Below are positions 1-5,041 of a stretch of 7,982 nucleotides of DNA, one piece after another. Made by a program: the position numbers and the translations under genes. Origin of the DNA: Pseudomonas sp. (GTDB lineage: Bacteria > Pseudomonadota > Gammaproteobacteria > Pseudomonadales > Pseudomonadaceae); NCBI GenBank assembly GCA_026398835.1, contig JAPLSD010000569.1:1-7982 (forward strand). The letters are read 5' to 3'. Position 1 is the stretch's first letter. The number at the start of each line of letters is the position of its first letter. Under the pieces are notes generated by a model. It had not been told where the DNA came from. It searched no databases and was given only the letters and a program-made list of their open reading frames with translations.

Positions 1-975
1 CAGCGCGGTATCGCAGGCGTGAAGAATGTCTTCGACGCTGGGGATATACAGGTATTCAAGCCGATACAGCGGTGGCGGAATATCCGGCGCGGTGACGCGC
101 TGTATCGGTGCCTGCAATTCCAGCAAAGCGCGTTCGTAGAGGCTGGCAGCGATTTCCGCACCGACACCACAGGAGCGCGGCGCTTCATGAACGATCACGC
201 AACGACCGGTTTTGCGCACCGAGGCTTCCAGGGTGTCGAGGTCCAACGGTTTAACGCAAGCGACATCGATCACCTCCGCCGAAACGCCCTGCTCCGCCAA
301 TGCTGTCGCGGCCTGCAGGGTTTCCATGACGCTGGCGCCCCAGCTGATTAAGGTGATGTCGCTGCCTTCGCGCAGGGTGAAGCAGGTGTCGAGCGGCAGG
401 CGTTTGCCGTCATCGACCAGCGGTTGCGGGTTCATTCGGTAGAGCCGGGTCGGTTCAAGAAACACCACGGGATCGGGATCGTCGATGGCCGCCAGCAGCA
501 GCCCATAGGCTCTGGCGGGCGACGAGGGAATCACCACCCGCAGCCCCGGAATATGCGCGAACAGCGCTTCGGTACTTTCGCTGTGATGCTCCGGCGCACG
601 AATCCCGGCGCCCATCGGTGAGCGCAGCACCATGGGACAGGTGATCCGCCCCCGCGTGCGGTTGCGCATGCGGCTGGCGTGGGACACCAAATGTTCCATG
701 GTGGCGTAGATAAAGCCCATGAACTGGATTTCCACTACCGGTTTCAGACCCTGGGCGGCCATGCCCACCACCAGCCCGCCGAGCATGGTTTCGGCAAGCG
801 GCGAGTCAATCACCCGCTTGAAGCCGAAGCTGTCCCGCAATCCCTGAGTAGCGCGAAACACTCCGCCGTTCACGCCGACGTCTTCGCCGAGGACGATGAC
901 ATTTTCGTCTTCGCTCATGGCCCGATGCATCGCCAGATTTACCGCCTCCAGGAGGCTGACTTTGCCGTTACTCAT
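1..975 (-). CDS. pdhB: 2-oxo acid dehydrogenase E1 component, beta subunit (partial, C-terminus off window)
   Basis: The reading frame starts at ATG 975-973 and stays open to base 1, giving 325 residues without a stop. E1 beta subunits of this type are about 325-350 residues, so only a short tail should be missing. The start follows GGGAGG (989-984) with 8 nt spacing. Visible hallmarks are LGEDVG near residues 29-34, DSPLAET with E62 at the position of the glutamate that activates the thiamine diphosphate ring, the APEHHSES segment (127-134) with the conserved E1 beta histidine, and the C-terminal transketolase domain (VIDVACVKPLD, then VIVHEAPRSCG). With E1 alpha it forms the alpha2beta2 enzyme that decarboxylates a 2-oxo acid and reductively acylates E2 lipoyl groups in the cytoplasm. 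Its start overlaps the E1 alpha stop by 8 nt (ATGAGTAA), indicating translational coupling. Pyruvate versus branched-chain oxo acid cannot be settled from sequence alone. Confidence 0.93.
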   Translation of the reverse strand, partial: MSNGKVSLLEAVNLAMHRAMSEDENVIVLGEDVGVNGGVFRATQGLRDSFGFKRVIDSPLAETMLGGLVVGMAAQGLKPVVEIQFMGFIYATMEHLVSHASRMRNRTRGRITCPMVLRSPMGAGIRAPEHHSESTEALFAHIPGLRVVIPSSPARAYGLLLAAIDDPDPVVFLEPTRLYRMNPQPLVDDGKRLPLDTCFTLREGSDITLISWGASVMETLQAATALAEQGVSAEVIDVACVKPLDLDTLEASVRKTGRCVIVHEAPRSCGVGAEIAASLYERALLELQAPIQRVTAPDIPPPLYRLEYLYIPSVEDILHACDTAL

Positions 976-2062
976 GAGCCGAGCCTCCCGCGCGACGTGC
1001 AACCCGTTCGAGCAGCCATTCGCGTTGTTCGGCCAAGGCCGCCGGCCACTGTGCATAGACGTAATCCATTATCGCTTCGGGCGGCTGATTGCCGGCCGCG
1101 TCGAAGTTATCCACAGCGCGTTGCACCAGCCCCTGGCATTCGGCGATCAGCGCCTGCTCGCGACCTTCATCCCAGACGCCCTGCCCGGCCATGAAGGTTT
1201 GCAGGCGTTTAATCGGCTCTTCCAGCCACGCTTGCTTGACCTCTTCGGCCGGACGGTAACGCGTGGCGTCGTCCGCGGTGGTGTGGTCGCCGAGGCGATA
1301 GCTCAAGCACTCCAGCAGCACCGGGCCTTTGCCGTGGCGCGCCCGTTCGAGGGCGATTTGCACACGGTCATACACCGCGAGCATGTCATTGCCGTCGACC
1401 TGCTCGCCGCGGAACCCGGCGCCAATCGCCTTCTGCGCCAGGGTTGGCGCGCCGCATTGAATCCGTCGAGGTACCGAGATCGCCCATTGGTTGTTGTTGA
1501 TCACAAACACCACCGGCAACTGCCAGGCTCCGGCCACGTTGAGGGCTTCGAGGAAATCGCCCTTGCTGGTGGCACCATCGCCGCACGTGGTCACTACCAC
1601 CCGGTGTTCGCCACGAATCTTGAACGCACTGGCGACGCCGCAGGCATGCAACGCCTGAGTCGCAATCGGCACGCAGATCGGAAAGTCCTGAGCCACCGTC
1701 GGTTCGGCAAAGTCGCTGCCGCGCTCGTCACCGCCCCAGTACAGGAGGATTTCCTCCATGCGTACCCCGCGCATCAATTGCACGGCAGTGTCGCGGTAAT
1801 ACGGCACCAGCACATCTTCGGGTTGCATCAGGCTGCCGATGGCCACGCCAATCGCCTCTTGGCCGAGGGTCGGCGCGTAGGTGCCAATGCGCCCGGTGCG
1901 TTGCAGGGCGACGGCTTTTTGATCGAACAGACGGGTCAGGACCATCTGCCGGTAGAGGCGCGTCAGCAGATTGAAATCATCCGCCCAGGCGGGAAGTTTT
2001 CCGAGCAGTTGACCATCAGGGGAAACATAGCGGGTATAGGGAAGGTTGACCTTTTGGGGCAT
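968..2062 (-). CDS. pdhA: 2-oxo acid dehydrogenase (pyruvate dehydrogenase-type) E1 component, alpha subunit
   Basis: 364 residues, typical for the Gram-positive/mitochondrial-type E1 alpha and unlike the single-chain AceE. The start ATG 2062-2060 follows AAGGAG (2075-2070) at 7 nt. The thiamine diphosphate motif is clear: GDG at 161-163, then about 26 residues to NNN at 189-191. Also visible are GRIGTYAPTLGQEA (57-70), the PYYRD segment (87-91) and the active-site loop YRLGDHTTADD (255-265), which holds the conserved histidine (H260). It resembles Bacillus PdhA more than classical BkdA, as far as I recall those sequences. The enzyme decarboxylates a 2-oxo acid with thiamine diphosphate and passes the acyl group to E2. 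The order ldh-pdhA-pdhB matches what I recall of P. aeruginosa PA3418-PA3416, where an E2 gene follows. Co-location with an amino-acid dehydrogenase gene leaves the substrate open: pyruvate or a branched-chain 2-oxo acid. Confidence 0.93.
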   Translation of the reverse strand: MPQKVNLPYTRYVSPDGQLLGKLPAWADDFNLLTRLYRQMVLTRLFDQKAVALQRTGRIGTYAPTLGQEAIGVAIGSLMQPEDVLVPYYRDTAVQLMRGVRMEEILLYWGGDERGSDFAEPTVAQDFPICVPIATQALHACGVASAFKIRGEHRVVVTTCGDGATSKGDFLEALNVAGAWQLPVVFVINNNQWAISVPRRIQCGAPTLAQKAIGAGFRGEQVDGNDMLAVYDRVQIALERARHGKGPVLLECLSYRLGDHTTADDATRYRPAEEVKQAWLEEPIKRLQTFMAGQGVWDEGREQALIAECQGLVQRAVDNFDAAGNQPPEAIMDYVYAQWPAALAEQREWLLERVARRAGGSAHE

Positions 2063-2161
2063 GGCACGGCTCCTTGCACGCCGGATAAGCGTGATGCTGT
2101 TGAGCCCGGCGCTTGTGACGCGGGCTTTTCGAGCAAATCGGCCGGGATGGGGCCTTTGCTC
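2063..2161 (-). other. Intercistronic region with three consecutive stem-loops
   Basis: 99 nt separate the ldh stop from pdhA. In transcript order it holds three inverted repeats: GAGCAAA/TTTGCTC (arms 2155-2161 and 2131-2137, with an inner GGCC/GGCC pairing), AGCCCG/CGGGCT (arms 2121-2126 and 2103-2108), and CACGC/GCGTG (arms 2089-2093 and 2077-2081). The last ends just before the pdhA ribosome-binding site. None is followed on the minus strand by a T-run, so a classical intrinsic terminator is not supported. On the plus strand the middle hairpin is followed by TTTTC. Possible roles are RNA processing, mRNA stability or partial attenuation between ldh and pdhA. No promoter stands out in the gap. 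Confidence 0.5.
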
Positions 2162-3184
2162 CTATCGGTACAGCAAACGTTCCGCCAAATCGTCCGCCAC
2201 CCTCGCTGGGGAGCGTTTTTCGGCTTGGGCATGAGCAAAAACTTCGGTCAGCCGCATACCGATTTTCGACAGATGGGCAGTAATGGTTGTCAGCTCTTCG
2301 CCGCGATGTTTCAGCGCGACATAAATCAGCCCGCCGGAATTGATCACATAGTCAGGCGCATACAGAATTCCGCGATTCTCCAGTTGATCGGCGACTTGCA
2401 GAGTGGTCAGTTGGCTGGCCGCTGAACCCGCCACTGCCGCGCAACGCAATTGGGCGACGCTGTGGCTGTTGAGCACACCGCCCAGGCCACAAGGTGCGAG
2501 GATGTCGCATGGGGTGCTGAGCAACGCGTCATTGGCAATCGGGTGGGCACCGAGTTGCTCCATGGCCAACTGCACCTTGCCATGATCGATGTCGCTGACC
2601 AGCAATTCAGCGCCCGCCGCGTGCAACTGCTCGGCAAGGGCGAAGCCGACATTGCCCAGGCCTTGAATGGCAATCCGTAAACCTTCGAGGTTGTCGCTGC
2701 CCAAACGGGCCATCGCGGTGGCGCGGATCCCGGCGAACACGCCCATGGCGGTATGCGGCGAAGGGTCGCCCGCCGCGGTGGTGCTGGTGACATGTTGGGT
2801 TTGTTGGGCGATGCAATCCATGTCGGCGACCGAAGTACCACTGTCGATGGCAGTGATGTAGCGACCGTCGAGCTGCTCGATGCAGCGTCCGAAGGACTCG
2901 AACAATGCGGCGCGGCTTTCGACATGGGCAGGGCGAATGATCACGGCTACGCCGCCGCCTTGGGGGAGACCGGCCAATGCTGCCTTGTAACTCATCCCTT
3001 GGGCCAGGCGCACGGCATCAGCCACGGCACTTTCGTCGTCGGGGTAGGCAAGGTAACGACAACCGCCTAAGGCAGGCCCCAAGCGACTGCAATGAATGGC
3101 AATCACCGCCTTCAACCCGGTCTTGGAGTCGACGCTGAGGTGCAGCGATTCAAGGCGAGCGCTTTGCATGAGCGCAAACATCAT
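2162..3184 (-). CDS. ldh: Glu/Leu/Phe/Val dehydrogenase family protein (leucine dehydrogenase-like) with altered active site
   Basis: 340 residues, slightly shorter than the roughly 365-residue Bacillus leucine dehydrogenases. The N-terminal substrate domain has GPALGGCRY (36-44) and GMSYKAALAG (63-72), with K67 matching the substrate-carboxylate lysine. The Rossmann dinucleotide motif is GLGNVG (175-180), and APDYVINSGG (276-285) matches the C-terminal signature. D114 in TAIDSGT corresponds to the catalytic aspartate. The catalytic lysine of the GGGK signature is replaced: the sequence reads GGGV, with V79 encoded by GTA. The GAANNQL segment reads GSAASQL (253-259), so the Asn-Asn pair is Ala-Ser. 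Active relatives convert branched-chain L-amino acids and NAD+ to 2-oxo acids and ammonia; this protein may not. Two adjacent ATGs are possible. GGGAG (3193-3189) is 4 nt from the first and 7 nt from the second (3181), so a start at 3181 is somewhat likelier. First gene of the ldh-pdhA-pdhB group. Confidence 0.9.
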   Translation of the reverse strand: MMFALMQSARLESLHLSVDSKTGLKAVIAIHCSRLGPALGGCRYLAYPDDESAVADAVRLAQGMSYKAALAGLPQGGGVAVIIRPAHVESRAALFESFGRCIEQLDGRYITAIDSGTSVADMDCIAQQTQHVTSTTAAGDPSPHTAMGVFAGIRATAMARLGSDNLEGLRIAIQGLGNVGFALAEQLHAAGAELLVSDIDHGKVQLAMEQLGAHPIANDALLSTPCDILAPCGLGGVLNSHSVAQLRCAAVAGSAASQLTTLQVADQLENRGILYAPDYVINSGGLIYVALKHRGEELTTITAHLSKIGMRLTEVFAHAQAEKRSPARVADDLAERLLYR

Positions 3185-3205
3185 CGGGCTCCCGAATCAA
3201 GCTTA

Positions 3206-3241
3206 TAGCGCCAGTATAGTCTTGCGACGAAAGATTGCTGA
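3206..3241 (-). promoter_or_regulatory. Candidate sigma70-type promoter for ldh-pdhAB
   Basis: On the minus strand a TATACT -10 box (3218-3213, five of six consensus bases) lies 17 nt downstream of a weak -35 (TCAGCA, 3241-3236). Transcription would begin near 3206, leaving a leader of about 22-25 nt with the GGGAG ribosome-binding site. CTATA occurs twice here, exactly 11 nt apart, overlapping the -10 region. I cannot assign an operator to a named regulator. Confidence 0.4.
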
Positions 3242-3311
3242 AGCGCACGGGAATAAGCCGAGGCTGTTTGCAGGCTTTAAGACATAACCTTCAACACCCT
3301 GTGTACAGCAC

Positions 3312-3347
3312 TGGACGAAAGCCGGCGACGGGGCTAAAACGAGGCAT
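3312..3347 (+). promoter_or_regulatory. Candidate promoter for the SirB1-like gene
   Basis: TGGACG (3312-3317) and TAAAAC (3335-3340) are separated by 17 nt, and each matches four of six sigma70 consensus bases. The predicted start near 3347 is just upstream of the ribosome-binding site GGAG (3353-3356). This is motif spacing only. The 178-nt gap 3185-3362 serves two divergent genes and shows nothing else recognisable. Confidence 0.33.
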
Positions 3348-3362
3348 TCACCGGAGATTTTG

Positions 3363-4166
3363 ATGACCCCCCGCCAAGCTTTTTTCGCCTGCCTGCAACG
3401 CTCTCCACCGGCGCTCTTTGAAGCGGCGTTGTGGATCGCTGTCGAGCACGATCCGGCGGTAGAACCAGAGGTACTTTTACATAACTTCAAAGAGCTGCAA
3501 CAACGGGTCAGCTCCGGTTTGCCGATGTTGCCGGTGAGTGAGCTCGGGCAACCGTTGTTGCGTCGTATGAATGACCTGCACTTTGCACAGGATGACTCCA
3601 CCCCGCTACGCCCTCAGGCGGCGCTGCTCAATAAAGTACTGGAGCGCAGACGCGGACAACCACTGGCGCTGGGGTTGATCGCCCTGGAACTGGCCAGGGG
3701 CCTGGAGATCCCCATGGTCGGTGTCAACTTTCCGGGGCATTTCCTGCTGCGTGTACCGGGCGCCGACCATCTGCTCGACCCGTGCGGTGGGCGGCGGCTT
3801 TACCCCAACGACTGTCGGGAACTGCTGCAACGCCAATACGGCCCGAACATGAAGCTGAGCGCAGAACACCTGGTCACCGCTGAACCGATTCACATGCTGC
3901 AGCGCCTGTCGCGCAACCTGCGCCAGCTGCACCTGGCCAACGACGACAACCTCGGCGCGCTGATCGACGCCGAGCGCGTGCTGGAAATCGGCAACGCCAC
4001 CGCTGCCGATTACCTGGCCCGCGCCAGCCTCTACCAACGTCTGGATTGCCCGAATGCCGAACGCTTCGATCTGGAGCATGCGTTGTTGCTCAGTGACGAT
4101 CCGATTCAGCGGTTACGGCTGACCGAGCGGCTGGGGCATTTGCCGCCGAATTCGATTGTGCATTGA
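3363..4166 (+). CDS. SirB1-family protein (transglutaminase-like core with TPR-type tail)
   Basis: 267 residues from ATG 3363, chosen because GGAG (3353-3356) sits 6 nt upstream; the TTG just before it is not needed. The family signature is clear in the middle: LNKVLERRRGQPLALG (89-104), then LEIPMVGVNFPGHFLLRV (114-131) with H126, and LLDPCGGRRL (137-146) with D139. This is the transglutaminase-like core of SirB1/YchA-type proteins, about 269 residues in E. coli. The C-terminal third (about 175-257) is helical and TPR-like (QRLSRNLRQLHL, AADYLARASLYQRL). I see no signal peptide or membrane segment, so it is probably cytosolic. I see no good candidate for the transglutaminase catalytic cysteine before H126, so protease or transferase activity is not supported. 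The biochemical role of the family is not established. Here it is a single gene divergent from ldh. Confidence 0.85.
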   Translation: MTPRQAFFACLQRSPPALFEAALWIAVEHDPAVEPEVLLHNFKELQQRVSSGLPMLPVSELGQPLLRRMNDLHFAQDDSTPLRPQAALLNKVLERRRGQPLALGLIALELARGLEIPMVGVNFPGHFLLRVPGADHLLDPCGGRRLYPNDCRELLQRQYGPNMKLSAEHLVTAEPIHMLQRLSRNLRQLHLANDDNLGALIDAERVLEIGNATAADYLARASLYQRLDCPNAERFDLEHALLLSDDPIQRLRLTERLGHLPPNSIVH

Positions 4167-4170
4167 AGCG

Positions 4171-4196
4171 AAAAGATCGCAGGCTTCGCCAGCTCC
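4171..4196. repeat. REP-like repeat fragment
   Basis: The sequence from AAAAGATCGCAGG to GCCAGCTCC, 5 nt after the SirB1-like stop codon, looks like the intergenic REP repeats of fluorescent pseudomonads, which carry a short GC-rich hairpin (GGCTTCGCC, 4182-4190). It is a lone half-element without a partner in inverted orientation nearby. The family assignment is from memory of such repeats, not a search. Confidence 0.5.
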
Positions 4197-4238
4197 AATT
4201 GTGCGGTGTTGATCACATTATCGTGGGTGAATGCGGGG

Positions 4239-4267
4239 TTGCTTTGGTGCCGGCCGACGGCTAATCT
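4239..4267 (+). promoter_or_regulatory. Weak candidate promoter upstream of the DUF6124 leader
   Basis: TTGCTT (4239-4244) and TAATCT (4262-4267) are spaced 17 nt apart and each matches three of six sigma70 consensus bases. Transcription from here would give a leader of about 240 nt that includes all the pairing elements described at 4290-4500. It is the best-placed candidate I can see, but it is weak. Confidence 0.22.
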
Positions 4268-4319
4268 TCGCAAGTTGCTGCAAAATCAGCGACCGGGTTT
4301 AGCGATCCGAACAGGTGTA

Positions 4320-4367
4320 GGCGCCACAGCGCCCCAGACTCTATTGCAGGCGTTTTTTTATGCCCGC
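4320..4367 (+). terminator. T-run with overlapping hairpins (possible terminator or attenuator)
   Basis: A run of seven T (4353-4359) lies in the leader. Three pairings are possible around it: GGCGC/GCGCC with a 4-nt loop (4320-4324 and 4329-4333); GCGCC/GGCGT (4329-4333 and 4349-4353), which runs straight into the T-run as a terminator would; and GCAGGCG/TGCCCGC (4346-4352 and 4361-4367) with the T-run as its loop and one mismatch. The first two exclude each other. The terminator-like stem is only 5 bp with a 15-nt loop, so it would be weak. Confidence 0.35.
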
Positions 4368-4378
4368 GATATCGTGTT

Positions 4379-4499
4379 ATGGCGGCTGTGCGTGGGAGAC
4401 CTTCGGGTCTGCCGGGCTCCTATACCCCCGGTTCGCTAACCTGCGTACAGCTGCCACCCTTACTTGTTTAGCGACAAGTCACGGTGGTTCCAGTTCTGG
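4379..4499 (+). promoter_or_regulatory. Candidate structured leader RNA of the DUF6124 gene
   Basis: Dense complementarity is directly visible. A 10-bp stem with one G-U pair joins 4380-4389 to 4447-4456 (GGCGGCTGT with ACAGCTGCC plus a T-A pair). It encloses a hairpin AGACC-TTCG-GGTCT (4397-4410) with a UUCG tetraloop and a second hairpin CCGGG/CCCGG (4412-4416 and 4427-4431). Downstream is ACTTGT/ACAAGT (4462-4467 and 4474-4479), which can be extended by CCACC/GGTGG (4454-4458 and 4483-4487). That extension competes with the 10-bp stem. A small CCAG/CTGG stem (4490-4499) adjoins the ribosome-binding site. TCGCTAA (4433-4439) is fully complementary to TTAGCGA (4468-4474) in the downstream loop. 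The stretch may be a cis-regulatory leader or a small RNA overlapping the mRNA start; no ligand or Rfam family is assigned. Confidence 0.55.
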
Positions 4500-4502
4500 T
4501 AT

Positions 4503-4507
4503 AGGAG
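4503..4507 (+). promoter_or_regulatory. Ribosome-binding site that sets the DUF6124 start
   Basis: AGGAG lies 7 nt before ATG 4515. This favours 4515 over an upstream in-frame TTG at 4464, which would put the structured leader inside the protein. It lies 3 nt after the CCAG/CTGG hairpin, so leader folding could affect its accessibility. Confidence 0.75.
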
Positions 4508-4514
4508 CGTCACC

Positions 4515-4880
4515 ATGATCAAAGTAACTCCCGATCCGCCTGAAACCGAAAATGGTCCCCCCCGCGAATCCCTCGATTCCAGCAAACTCCACAAGGCCGC
4601 GCAGCTAGCCCTCGATCACGACCTGCCACCGCCCTTCGACAAATCCAGACTCGCTCACGCCCGTCCAGTGAACATCTTCGCCGTCGTCCCCGGTCTCAAC
4701 CCTGAAACGCTATTGGCCAATGCCTCTGAAACGCTTGCCAGCGCCAATGTGCTAGCCAGCGACCTGGCTTTCGATGTCGAAGGTTCGTGCCGCAATGTGG
4801 CGCTGGCGATTCAGCAGATGATCGAGTTGAGCCAGTTGCTGGTGAATGATGCCCTGGAACAGGTGGCTCCGGCAGGTTGA
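4515..4880 (+). CDS. DUF6124-family small protein (formerly grouped with DUF3077)
   Basis: 121 residues, beginning MIKVTPDPPETENG and continuing with RESLDSSKLHKAAQLALDH (18-35). This N-terminal pattern, together with NPETLLANASETLASANVLA (62-81) and a C-terminal helix VALAIQQMIELSQLLVN (95-111), matches the small Pseudomonas proteins I know as DUF6124. The N-terminus is proline-rich and probably disordered; the C-terminal half should form two or three amphipathic helices. There is no signal peptide, transmembrane segment or catalytic motif. Function is unknown. Pseudomonas genomes often carry several paralogues, each a single gene. The gene stands alone, with its own structured leader upstream and a palindromic repeat downstream, convergent to maiA. 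The family name rests on recognition, not on a search. Confidence 0.8.
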   Translation: MIKVTPDPPETENGPPRESLDSSKLHKAAQLALDHDLPPPFDKSRLAHARPVNIFAVVPGLNPETLLANASETLASANVLASDLAFDVEGSCRNVALAIQQMIELSQLLVNDALEQVAPAG

Positions 4881-4893
4881 CCGCGCCATCGTT

Positions 4894-4908
4894 CATCGCG
4901 GGCAAGCC
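4894..4908. repeat. Short REP-like fragment
   Basis: The 15-nt CATCGCGGGCAAGCC resembles the core of a common Pseudomonas REP sequence. It lies 13 nt after the DUF6124 stop. The usual GC-rich second arm is missing, so it is a remnant or a chance match. Confidence 0.35.
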
Positions 4909-4927
4909 AGTCAGTTAAGGAGTTTGA

Positions 4928-5035
4928 TGATCGTTCCCACGCGCCGCAAAGGAATGCCGCCATGGACGCTCCGCGTCCGCCGGTGACGCAGAGCGTCACG
5001 GGATGTATTCCCACGCAGGAGCGTGGGAACAATCA
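4928..5035. repeat. Composite palindromic intergenic repeat (MITE-like)
   Basis: The outer arms TGATCGTTCCCACGC (4928-4942) and GCGTGGGAACAATCA (5021-5035) are inverted copies with one mismatch. Inside are three good hairpins: GGACGC/GCGTCC (4964-4978), GTGACGC/GCGTCAC (4983-4999), and TTCCCACGC/GCGTGGGAA with loop AGGA (5008-5029). A decayed counterpart of the last lies at 4934-4954. I recognise the CGTTCCCACGC...GCGTGGGAACG pattern as a dispersed repeat of fluorescent pseudomonads. It has no gene of its own and ends 6 nt before the maiA stop codon. Between convergent genes it could act as a transcription barrier in both directions, although no T-run follows any stem. Confidence 0.7.
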
Positions 5036-5041
5036 GTTTTA

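Noticed and set aside
896..2425. 509-codon open frame on the plus strand
   Set aside because: It lies antisense to pdhA, whose E1 alpha motifs are unmistakable. Its product is rich in His, Arg and Gly with no recognisable domain, as expected from reading a GC-biased gene backwards.
2753..3070. 105-codon plus-strand frame within ldh
   Set aside because: Antisense shadow of the leucine-dehydrogenase-like gene; no ribosome-binding site and no domain.
4206..4439. 77-codon plus-strand frame starting at TTG 4206
   Set aside because: No ribosome-binding site precedes it, it is full of Cys, Trp and Arg, and it runs through the T-run and the paired leader segments. RNA structure explains this stretch better.
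4464..4514. N-terminal extension of the DUF6124 protein from TTG 4464
   Set aside because: AGGAG and ATG at 4515 give a well-spaced start, and the protein from there begins with the MIKVTPDPPE pattern typical of the family.
4928..5035. CRISPR-like array or att site in the repeat region
   Set aside because: The repeats are inverted arms of hairpins, not regularly spaced direct repeats, and there are no cas or integrase genes in the window.
5008..5041. Intrinsic terminator for maiA
   Set aside because: The 9-bp stem TTCCCACGC/GCGTGGGAA lacks a T-run on its 3' side in the maiA direction (ATACATCC follows), so it does not meet the usual criteria.
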